Assembly: GCA_029961685.1 (NCBI GenBank)
Contig: JARWKL010000008.1
Coordinates: 34,349,619-34,413,618, forward strand
DNA from: Aristolochia californica
Lineage: Eukaryota; Streptophyta; Magnoliopsida; Piperales; Aristolochiaceae
Length of the DNA stretch: 64,000 nt
Reading direction: 5' to 3'
Shown here in pieces: positions 53,408-62,700 of this stretch. The notes under the pieces were generated by a model that did no database searches, was not told the DNA's origin, and worked only from the letters and a program-made list of their open reading frames with translations. The position numbers and the translations under genes are program-made. The first letter of the stretch is position 1, and each line of letters begins with the position of its first letter.

Positions 53408-53678
53408 ATGGAGGAAGGTAGAAGAGTCCAATTACAATAAAACTACCCATGTCCCAATTATACCCAAACTCTAACACTTAAAGATAAGTCCTAACATAAT
53501 TATATAACTCAATATAAATAAAAGACAATCATAACTCAAACTAAAACTCTTCTTTGACGTGACCTTAAGGTAAGATACTTTTGTGAGTCCTTCTTGATCT
53601 TCCAACTGATGTGATAAGGATGCCAGCTCAAGGTAATCATTGTGGGTCCTACTTCTTATGGACTTGGGCCCATCTTGT

Positions 53679-53740
53679 GGGCCTTCCTTGGTCGTGTGGC
53701 CCATCTTATAATAATCTTAGATATGTGGGCCTTCCTTGGT
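53679..53740 (-). repeat. Direct repeat pair spaced 48 bp inside the LTR
   Basis: The 14-bp word gggccttccttggt occurs at 53679 and again at 53727. LTR 3 keeps both copies (the first with one base change), whereas LTR 2 has only one and lacks the sequence between. This is consistent with a direct-repeat-mediated deletion in LTR 2. Confidence 0.75.
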
Positions 53741-53768
53741 TGTGTGGGCTTGAGTTTATCTTCCAACA

Positions 53769-53788
53769 CTCCCCCTCAAGCTGGGGGT
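53769..53788 (-). other. Polypurine tract next to LTR 1
   Basis: Minus strand CCCCCAGCTTGAGGGGGAG directly precedes the TGTTGG of the LTR. In copia-type elements this tract primes plus-strand DNA synthesis. Confidence 0.75.
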
Positions 53789-53883
53789 GAGAGACCAACA
53801 TGAACTCTTAGCTTGCTGCAAATGATGTATAGAATATTTTTGTATAAAATGTCACATCTTCCAATATGCCTTCATCATCCAAC

Positions 53884-53894
53884 ACTCCCCCTCA
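53884..53894 (-). other. Second polypurine-like tract with LTR-start-like sequence
   Basis: The minus strand reads GTGAGGGGGAGTGTTGGATG, about 115 bp upstream of the true tract, and mimics a polypurine tract/LTR boundary. Its counterpart in region B is weaker (GAGGGGGAATGTTCGAAG near 55442-55452). It may be a relict 3' boundary. Confidence 0.5.
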
Positions 53895-54160
53895 CACTGT
53901 TGCGTCCTTTCATGAGGCCTTGCGGCATTATAAGTGAGAGTAAAAATCACTCCTAGCCGGTAAGCCATTGCTTCATACTCCAGTCTTAATGCTAGATGTA
54001 GGGCACACTCCACTGCTATCAGTAATGTGTCTATCGGCATTGTTCTGAAGTGTCCACCACCGTGTCCCTCCACAGGGCAACGACTCTCAAGTGGCAGGAG
54101 ACATAAAAGCCATTACAGGTGAGGCCGGCGGGGGGGGGTTGATAACACAGATGTAATGAT

Positions 54161-54390
54161 AAGTTCCTCCATCATGGACTTCCAACCACAAATAATTTTC
54201 ATCTTTTTGATGGGGATGAAGTTCCTTCGTCGTGCACTCCCAACCACAAACAATTTTGATCTTTTTTATGGGGATGAAGTTCCTCCGTCAAGGACTTCCA
54301 ACCACAAATATTTTTCATCTTTTTGATGGGGATGAAGTTCCTTCGTCTTGCACTCCCAACCACAAATAATTTTGATCTTTTTGCCGGGGT
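54161..54390 (-). repeat. 58-bp minisatellite, 4 copies, in internal region A
   Basis: Units begin with aagttcct at 54161, 54219, 54277 and 54335. Units 1 and 3 resemble each other (cctcc ... acttcc), as do units 2 and 4 (ccttcg ... gcactccc). The array is therefore a duplicated 116-bp dimer. Every unit contains caaccacaaa and a gatcttttt or catcttttt word. Confidence 0.9.
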
Positions 54391-54917
54391 AAAATAAATG
54401 ATGACATGAGGCCACCTCTTATTCAATAATGACGTCCCCAAAGAGACATAATAGCTGCAATTGAATATAACACGACCATCTTCTAACACATATAACATGA
54501 ACCAAATAATAAACTTTGTAAAGACCCATGAAATAATCAGATATAAATTTTTTGTCATTGATGCACAAGCTTCATCTTTTGTGCTCCACCTTTCTTGAAT
54601 ATTTTGGTCCCATAAACTTATCCACAACATAAGGAATAAAATATCTCTTTCTTGTACTTCTTCTACTTCTCCCCCTCAAGCCGGGAGGTAATGGCAGTGA
54701 TCCAAGCTTGAACCAAATATCATAGATGTAGCAATAAACCCAAATAACAGATATTTATAAATAAGCCCTCAAACTAGGGAGAAGTGAGATATTTTCCTGA
54801 TCAACTCAAAAAGTGACACAAAACAATTGGCATAAATTCGGATTTTTCAATACAACAGAATACCAGCATGACCTTTGATTCTTCCAATTCAAATATATCT
54901 TTCAATATAGATCAGAT

Positions 54918-55326
54918 TGACATGAAATATTTTCCTTCTGAAAGTCGACTTAAATACCTTTTATTGACATCAATAACTTGTTGTAATCAGAGTACATGTA
55001 CCTCTATTTATAATACAGGAAGGTAGTAGAGTCCAATTACAATAAAACTACCCTTATCCCAATTACACCCAAACTCTAACACTTAAAGATAAGTCCTAAT
55101 ATAATTAAATAACTCTATATTGATAGAAGACAAATATAACTCAAACTAAAACTCTTCTTGGTCGTGACCCTAAGATAAAGATACTTTTGTGAGTCCTTCT
55201 CTATCTTCCAATTGATGTGATAAGGATTCCAACTCATAGTAATCATTGTAGGTCCTACTTCTTATGGGCTTGGACCCATCTTGTGGGCCTTCCTTGGTCA
55301 TTTGGGCTTGAGCTTATCCTCCAACA
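54918..55326 (-). repeat. LTR copy 2 (shared middle LTR)
   Basis: Begins on the minus strand at TGTTGGAGG (55326) after the polypurine tract at 55327-55346. It aligns with LTR 1 and LTR 3 down to gacatcaata at 54965; the far end is drawn at tgacatg (54918), but this is uncertain. It lacks about 48 bp relative to the others, between the gggccttccttggt repeats. TATA box at 55001-55012. Confidence 0.7.
55001..55012 (-). promoter_or_regulatory. TATA box of LTR copy 2
   Basis: Minus-strand TATAAATAGAGG at the same LTR position as in copies 1 and 3. Confidence 0.6.
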
Positions 55327-55346
55327 CTCCCCCTCAAGCTGGGGGT
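55327..55346 (-). other. Polypurine tract next to LTR 2
   Basis: Minus strand CCCCCAGCTTGAGGGGGAG, identical to the tract beside LTR 1, directly preceding TGTTGGAGG. Confidence 0.75.
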
Positions 55347-55702
55347 GGGAGAAAAACATGAACTCCCAACTGGCTGCAAATGATTTATAAAATATTTTTG
55401 TATAAAATGGCACATCTTCCTATATGCCTTCATCTTCGAACATTCCCCCTCACGTTGTTGCGTCCTTCCATGAGGCCCTGCGACATTATAAGTGAGAGTA
55501 AAAATCACTCCTAGCCGGTAAGCCACTGCTTCATACTCCAGTCTTAATGCTGGATGTAGGGCACACTCCATTACTATCAGTAGTGTGTCGACCGGCATTG
55601 CTCTAAAGTTTCCACCACTGTGTCCCTCCACAGGGCAACGACTCTCAAGTGGCAGGAGACATAAAAGCCATTACAAGGGGGAGATAACATAGATGTAATC
55701 AT

Positions 55703-55873
55703 AAGTTCCTCCATCATGGACTTCCAACCACAAATAATTTTCATCTTTTTGACGGGGATGAAGTTCATCTGTCATGGAGTTCCAACCACAAATAATTTTC
55801 ATCTTTTTTATGATGATGAAGCTCCTTCATCGTGGACTCCCAACCACAAACAATTTGATCTTTTTGATGGGGT
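55703..55873 (-). repeat. 58-bp minisatellite, 3 copies, in internal region B
   Basis: Units begin at 55703, 55761 and 55819 and match the minisatellite of region A, with one unit fewer. The copy-number difference between two otherwise collinear internal regions shows local slippage or unequal exchange after duplication. Confidence 0.85.
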
Positions 55874-56402
55874 AAAATAAAAGATGACATGAGGCCACCT
55901 CTTATTCAATAATAATGTCCCCAAAGAGACATAATAGTTGCAGCTGAATATAACATGACCATCTTCCAACACATATAACATGAACCAAATAATAAACTTT
56001 GTAAAAGAACCCATAAAATAATCCGATATAATTTTTTTGTCATTGATGCACAAGCTTCATCTTTTGTGCTCCACCTTTCTTGAATATTTTGGTCACATAA
56101 ACTTATCCACAACATATGAAATAAAATATCTCTTTCTTGTACTTCTTCTACTTCTCCCCCTAGAGCTGGGAGGTAATGGTAGTGATCCCAGCTTGAACCA
56201 AATATCATAGATGTAGCAATAAACCCAAAAATCATAGATTTATAAATAAGCCCTCAAACCAGGGAGAAGTGAGATATTTTCCTGATCAACTCAAAAAGAG
56301 ACACAAAACAATTGGCATAAATTCGGATTTTTCAATACAACAGAATACCAGCATGACCTTTGATTCTTCCAATTCGAATATATCTTTCAATATAGATCAG
56401 AT

Positions 56403-56859
56403 TGACATGAAATGTTTTCCTTTTCAAAGTAGACTTAAATACCTTTCATTGACATCAATAACGTGTTGTAATCAGAGTACATGAACCTCTATTTATAATA
56501 GAGGAAGGTAGTAGAGTCCAATTACAATAAAAATACCCTTGTCCCAATTACACCCAAACTCTAACACTTAAAGATAAGTCCTAATATAATTAAATAACTT
56601 AATATTGATAGAAGACAAATATAACTCAAACTAAAACTCTTCTTGGTTGTGACCCTAAGATAAAGATACTTTTGTCAGTCCTTCTTGATCTTCCAACTGA
56701 TGTGATAAAGATTCCAGCTGATGGTAATCATTGTGGGTCCTACTTCTTATGGGTCTGGGCCCATCTTGTGGGTCTTCCTTGGTAGTGTGGCCCATCTTAT
56801 AATAATCTTACATATGTGGGCCTTCCTTGGTCGTTTGGGCTTGATCTTATCTTCCAACA
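56403..56859 (-). repeat. LTR copy 3 (5' LTR on the minus strand)
   Basis: Starts on the minus strand with TGTTGGAAGATAAGATC at 56859, directly against satellite sequence cgagataaag. It aligns with LTR 1 and LTR 2 and retains both gggccttccttggt-like repeats. TATA box at 56486-56497. The inner boundary is uncertain, as for LTR 2. Confidence 0.72.
56486..56497 (-). promoter_or_regulatory. TATA box of LTR copy 3
   Basis: Minus-strand TATAAATAGAGG. As the 5' LTR, this copy would be the promoter for the composite element if it is still active. Confidence 0.6.
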
Positions 56860-59700
56860 CGAGATAAAGAGAAAAGTGAAAAATCTTATTTTGATTTAAG
56901 AAAAAAGTATACATCTAAAATGGAAATGCACAAATGTAGAGAGTGTTAATTCCAAAAAGTGTATGTAATTTTTAGGGATTGTAAATTCTTTCTAGCTTTT
57001 ATGTATTAGGCTTTGCAATCATCAGGAAAAGGGGGAAGCGGGGGATTTTTAACTGAGTGTTGACTGCAAATCCACAAGTCATTTCTTACAAAAATATAGC
57101 CCGTTACGAATGGTTGACCAATAAATCACTTTACAATCAACAATGATTGTTCTATCAATTTTTTTGTTAATGGAAAAATTATGGCTTGTTTGGGTCGGAT
57201 AAATATCCAACCGCACGTTCACCTGAAAAATTAATGAGGTTTGAATCCATAGGTCATTTGCTTCTTTAACATATTCCAAGCAAGTTTATCCATATTTAAA
57301 ACATGTGCAGGATCAACGTAGAAATCTCTTTCTTATAAAATTCCAATCTATTAGGGTTGAACTAGTGGAATTTCAAAAAATTGGATATGAAAATTTTAGT
57401 GCTCATTTGTGGTGTGTGAATAAATTTTCTTAACTTACATTTGTCGTTGTTTTAATTTTTTTGAAACATAAACTCTAAAATTTTCGTTTTGTTGTGATCT
57501 ATTTGCCTTCTTATCTTTTTGGTTACGAGATTAAGGGAAATGCACAAATGTAGAGAGATATAATTCCAAGAAATGTATGTAATTTTTATGGATTGTAAAC
57601 TCTTTCTAGTTTTTATATATTGTCGGGAAAAAGGGGAGGCAAAGGATTTTTTAACTGAGTGTTGACTCCGAATCACTATACAATCATCAATGATTACTAG
57701 GTTAGATTTTTTTTTAAATGGGAAAAATAATGGCTTGTTTGGCTCGGGTAAATTTCCCACCCCAAGTTCACTTGAGAATTTAATGAGCTTTTTTTCCATA
57801 GGTGATTTGCATCTTTAACATGTTTCAAGCATCCATATCCATATTTAAAACATGTGTAGGATCTATTTTAAAATCTCTTTCGTATAAAATTCCAAGCTAT
57901 TGGGGTTGAACTGGTGGAATTTCCCAAACTTGGATATCAAAACTTTCGTGTTCATTTGTGGTGTGTGAATAAATTTTCTTTACTAACATTGGTTGTTGTT
58001 TTAAATTTTTTGCATACATAAACTCTAAAATTTTCGTTTTGTTGTGATCTATTTGCCTTCTTATATTTTTGTTCACAAGATAAAGGTAAGAATGAAAACT
58101 CAAGTTTTGATATAAGAAAAAAGTATAAATTTACAATGAAAATGCACAAATGTAGAGAGAGATAATTCCAAAAACTGTCTGTAATTTTTAGGGTTTGTAA
58201 ACTCGTTCTAATTTTTATATATTAGGCTTTGCAAACATCAGGTAAAGGGGGAGGCAGGGGATTTTTAATAGAGTGTTTACTCCCATTCCATAAGTCATTC
58301 CTTACATAAATATAGCCTGTTACGCTTGATTGACTAATAAATCACTTTACAATCATCAATGATTGTTAGGTTAGCTTTTTTCAAATGGCCAAAATAATGG
58401 CTTTTTCTACTCGGGTAAATATCTCACTGCACTTTCACTTGAGCATTTAATGAGGTTTAGATCCATAAGTAATTTGCATCTTTTACATGTTTCAAGCATG
58501 CATATCCATATTTAAGACATGTGTTGGATATATTAGAAATCTCTTTCTTATAAAATTCCAAGCTATTAGGGATGAAATAGTGGAATTTCTCAAACTTGGA
58601 TATAAATTTTTTTTTTTCATTTGTGGTGTGTAAATAAATTTTCTTTACTTACATTTGTTGTTGTTTTAAATTTTGATGTATACATAAACTCTAAAATTTT
58701 CGTTTTGTTATGATCTATTTGCCTTCTTATCTTTTTTTTTTACGAGATGAAAGGAAAAGTGAAAACTCAAGTTTTGATTTAAGGAAAAAGTAAAAATATA
58801 AAATTGAAATGCACAAATGTAGAGAGAGATAATTTCAAAAAGTGTTTGTAATTTTTAGGGATTGTAAACCCTTTCTAGTTTTTATATATTAGGCTTTGAC
58901 TCCCAACCCAAAAGTCATTTCTTACAAAAATATAGCCCGTTACGCATGATTGACCGACAAATCACTTTACAATCATTAATGATTGTTAAGTCAGTTTTTT
59001 GTAAATGGGCAAAATAATGGCTTTTTTTACTCGGGAAAATATCCCACCGTAGGTTCACTTGAGAATGTAATGAAGTTTGGATCCATATGTCATTTGCATC
59101 TTTAACATGTTTCAAGCATGCATATCCATATTTAAAATATGTGTAGAATAAATTTAGAAATCTCTTTCTTATAAAATTCGAAACTATTAGGGTTGAACTA
59201 GAGGAATTTCGAAAATTGAATATCAAAACTTTTTTGTTCATTTTTGGTGTCTGAATAAGTTTTCTTTAATTACATTTGTTGTTTTTTAAATTTTTTGCAT
59301 ACATAAATTCTAAAATTTTTGTTTTGTTGTGATATATTTGCCTACTTATCTTTATGTTTACGAGATAAAGGGAAAAGTTAAAACTCAAGTTTTGATTTAA
59401 GAAAAAATTATACATCTAAAATTGAAATACACAAATGTAGAGTGGGATAATTCCAAAAAGTGTCTATCATTTTTAGGGATTGTAAAATCTTTCAAGTTTT
59501 TATATATTAGGCTTTGCAATCGTTGGGAAAAGGGGGAGGCGGGGTATTTTAAACTGAGTGGGAGGCGGGGTATTTTAAACTGAGTGTTGACTCCCAATCT
59601 ATAAGTCATTTCTTACAAAAATATAGCTCGTTACGCATGATTGACCGATACATCACTTTACAATCATCAATGATTGTTTGGTCAGCTTTTTTTTTACGAG
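56860..59700 (+). repeat. Satellite array, subfamily B, with several deletions
   Basis: Satellite resumes at cgagataaag, a different monomer phase from the one interrupted at 53327. Anchors fall at 57309, 57858, 58525 and 59145. Deletions lie near 57536 (gattaaggg joined to aaatgcacaaatg), 57672 (gactccgaatca joined to ctatacaatc) and 58895 (attaggctt joined to tgactcccaa, removing the whole G-rich block). A 26-bp tandem duplication (ggaggcggggtattttaaac) lies at 59534-59585. About 340 bp are lost at about 59690 (gtcagctttttt joined to tttacgagataaag). No gene is seen. Confidence 0.9.
59534..59585 (+). repeat. 26-bp tandem duplication at the G-rich block
   Basis: The word gggaggcggggtatttt and its continuation to ctgagt occur twice in a row with no visible differences. 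Confidence 0.9.
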
Positions 59701-62700
59701 ATAAAGCGATAGTTAAACACAAGTTTTGATTTAAAAAAAAAAGTATACATCTAAAATGGAAATGAACAAATGTAGAGAGAGATAATTCCAAAATGTATCT
59801 GTAATTTTTAGGAATTGTACACTCTTTCTAGTTTTTATATATTAGTCTTTGATCTCGTTGGGAAAAGGGGGAGGCCGGGGATTTTTAACTGAGTGTTGAC
59901 TCCCAATCCACAAGTCATTTCTTAGAAAAATATAATCTGTTACGCATGATTGACCGATAAATCACTTTACTATCATAAATGATTGTTAAGTCAGCTTTTA
60001 TTAAATAGGCAAAATAATGACTTTTATTACTCGAATAAATATCCCATCACACGTTCACTTGAGAATTTAAAGTGGTTTTGATCCATAGGTCATTTGCTTC
60101 TTTAACATGTTTCAAGCATGCTTATCCATATTTAAAACAAGTGTAGGATCAATTTAGAAATTTCTTTCTTATAAAATTCATAGCTATTAGGGTTGAACTA
60201 GTGCAATTTCAAAAACATGGATATCAAAACTTTTTTGTTCATTTGTGGTGTGTGAATAAATTTTCATTACTTACATTTGTTTTTGTTTTAAATTTTTTGC
60301 ATACATAAAGTCTAAAATTTTCATTTTCTTGAGATCTATTCACCTTCTTATCTTTTTGTTTATAGAAAGGAAAAGTGAAAACTTAAGTTTTGATTTAAGA
60401 AATAAGTATATATCTAAAATGGAAATGCGCAAATGTAGAGAGAGATAATTCAAAAAACTATTTTTAATTTTGAGGGATTGTAAACTCTTTCTAGTTTTTA
60501 TATATTATGTAGTGCAATCGTCGGGAAAAGGGGGAGGCGGGGGATTTTAAATTGAGTGTTGACTCCCAATCCATAAGACTTTTCTTACAAAAATATAGCC
60601 CACTACGCATGGTTGAACGATAAATCACTTTACAATCATTAATGATTGTGAGGTTAGCTGTTTGTAAATGGGCAAAATAATGGCTTTATTTACTCGGGTA
60701 AATATCCCACCTCAGGTTCACTTGAAAATTTAATGAGGTTTGGATCCATAGTTCATTTGCATCTTTCACATGTTTCTAGCATGCATATCCATATTTAAAA
60801 CATGTGTTGGATCAATTTAGAAATCTCTTTCTTATAAAATTCCAAGCTATTAGGGTTGAACAAGTGGAATTTCCCAAATTTTGATATCAAAATTTTGTGT
60901 TCATTTGTGGTGTGTGAATAAAATTTCTTTGCTTACATTTTTTTTGTTTTAAATTTTTTGCATACATAAAATCTAAAATTTTCGTTTTGTTGTGATCTAT
61001 TTGCCTTCTTATCTTTTTGTTTACAAGATAAAAGGAAAGTGAAAACACAAGTTTTGATTCAAGAAAAAAGTATACATCTAAAATGGAAAAGCACAAATGA
61101 AGAGAGAGATAATTCCAAAAAGTGTCTATATTTTTTAGGGATTGCAAACTCCTTCTATTTTTTATATATTTGGCTTTGAAATCGTTGGGAAAGGGGGAGG
61201 CTGGGGATTTTTAACTGAGTGTTGACTCCCAATCCATAAGTCATTTCTTACAAAATATAGCATGTTACGCATGATTGACCGATAAATCATTTTACAATCA
61301 TCAATGATTGTTAGGTCAACTTTTTGTAAGTGGGAAAAATAATGGCTTCTTTGACTCAGTTATATATCCCACCACACGTTCACTTGAGAATTTAATGAGG
61401 TTTGGATCCATAGGTCATTTGCATCTTTAACATGTTTCAAGCCTGCATATATCCATATTTAAAACAAGTGTAGGATAAATTTAGAAATCTTATTCTTTTA
61501 AAATTCAAAGTTATTATAATTGAACTAGTGGAATTTCCCAAACTTGGATATCAAAACTTTTGTGTTGATTTGTGGTGTGTGAATAAATTTTATTTATTGA
61601 CAGTTGTTGTTGTTTTAAATTTTAAGCTTACATAAACTCTAAAAATTTTCGTTTTGTTGTGGTCTTTTGGGCTTTTTATCTTTTTGTTTATGTGGTAATG
61701 GGAAAAGTGAAAACTCAAGTTTTGATTTAAGTAAAAATTTTGAATGTAAAATGGAAATGCACAAATGTAGAGAGGGATAATTCCAAAAATTGCCTGTAGT
61801 TTTAAGGGATTGTAAATTCTTTGTTGTTTTTTTTATATAAGGCACTGCCATCATTAGAAAAAGGCGGAGGCGGGGGATTTTTAACTCAGTGTTGACTCCC
61901 AATCTATCAGTCATTTCTAACAAAAATATAGCCCTTTACGCATGATTGACCGATACATCACTTTACAATCATCAATGATTGTTAGGTCAGTTTTTATTAA
62001 ATGGGCAAAATAATACCTTTTTTGCCTCGGGTAAATATCCCAATGCACGTTCACTTGAGAATTTAAAAAGGTTTGGATCCATAGGTGATTTGCATCTTTA
62101 ACATGTTTCAAGCATGCATGACCATATTTAAAACATGTGTAGGATCAATTTAGAAATCTCATTCTTATAAAATTCTAAGATATTAGGGTTGAACTAGTGG
62201 AATTTCCCAAACTTGGATATCAAAATGTTTTTGTTCATTTGTGGTGCATGAGTAAATTTTCTTTACTGACATTTGTTGTTGTTTTAAATTTTTTGCAAAC
62301 ATAAACTCTAAAAATTTCGTTTTGTTGTGATCTATTTGCCTTCATGTCTTTTTGTTTACAAGATAAAGCTATAGTTAAAACACAAGTTTTGATTTAAGAA
62401 AAAAGTATACATCTAAAATGGAAATGCACAAATGTAGAGAGTGATAATTACAAAATGTGTCTATAATTTTTAGGAATTGTAAACTCTTTCTAGTTTTTTA
62501 TATATTAGTCTTTGATCTCGTCAAGAAAAGGGGGAGGCTGGGGATTTTTAACTGAGTGTTGACTACCAATCCACAAGTCATTTCTTACAAAAAAAATAGC
62601 TTGTTAGGCATGATTGACTAATAAATCACTTTAGAATCATAAATGATTTTTAGGTCAGCTTTTATTAAATAGGCAAAATAATGGCTTTTATTACTCGGAT

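Larger units (their letters stand above)
53328..53768 (-). repeat. LTR copy 1 (3' LTR on the minus strand), ~441 bp
   Basis: Starts on the minus strand with TGTTGGAAGATAAAC immediately after the polypurine tract and ends ...AATTCAACA. It aligns with LTR copies 2 and 3 over about 408 bp from 53361 upward. Its outermost ~30 bp (53328-53357) differ from the corresponding part of copies 2 and 3, so either the end has diverged or a different terminus has been captured. It contains a TATA box at 53396-53407 and the internal 48-bp duplication that copy 2 lacks. Confidence 0.75.
53769..54917 (-). repeat. Internal region A of the LTR element, non-coding
   Basis: About 1.15-1.19 kb between LTR 1 and LTR 2; the boundary with LTR 2 is uncertain between about 54870 and 54960. 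It is homologous over its length to internal region B (55327-56402). On the minus strand it contains a primer-binding-like TGGTATTCTG at 54856-54865, a polypurine-like tract near 54669-54685, the 58-bp minisatellite, a second polypurine-like tract near 53884-53894 followed by TGTTGGATGATG, and the terminal tract. The longest frame, 143 codons on the minus strand at 54199-54630, runs through the minisatellite and has no recognisable domain. A frame at 53852-54073 has a counterpart in region B (55314-55631) but matches no family I know. Confidence 0.65.
55327..56402 (-). repeat. Internal region B of the LTR element, non-coding
   Basis: Second copy of the internal region, collinear with region A: terminal polypurine tract, second tract (55442-55452), three-copy 58-bp minisatellite, third tract near 56151-56165, and primer-binding-like TGGTATTCTG at 56341-56350 (minus strand). 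The minus-strand frames at 55808-56053 and 55906-56235 overlap in different frames and match no known retroelement protein. Region A reads the same segment as one longer frame, so this sequence is not conserved as a single coding region. Confidence 0.65.
53328..56859 (-). mobile_element. Composite copia-like, apparently non-coding LTR retrotransposon (LTR-int-LTR-int-LTR)
   Basis: A 3.53-kb non-satellite block whose outer ends are TGTTG (53328) and CAACA (56859). Read on the minus strand, each internal region ends in a polypurine tract (cttgagggggag) followed at once by the LTR start TGTTGGAAG, the hallmark of plant Ty1/copia elements. Three LTR copies and two internal regions of 1.1-1.2 kb alternate. 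No gag, protease, integrase, reverse transcriptase or RNase H motif is visible in any frame, so the element is probably non-autonomous or decayed. There is no target duplication (ggtca versus cgaga), and about 370 bp of satellite is missing across the site. The simplest reading is recombination between two related elements inserted at different monomer positions. Confidence 0.8.

Noticed and set aside
54199..54630. 143-codon minus-strand open frame in the LTR internal region
   Set aside because: Its C-terminal part is the 58-bp minisatellite. The equivalent segment in internal region B is split between different frames, and no retroelement domain is visible.
55314..55631. 105-codon minus-strand frame with a partial counterpart at 53852-54073
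   Set aside because: It overlaps the polypurine tract and LTR start, differs in length between the copies, and has no recognisable motif. Similarity of the two is explained by duplication of the internal region.
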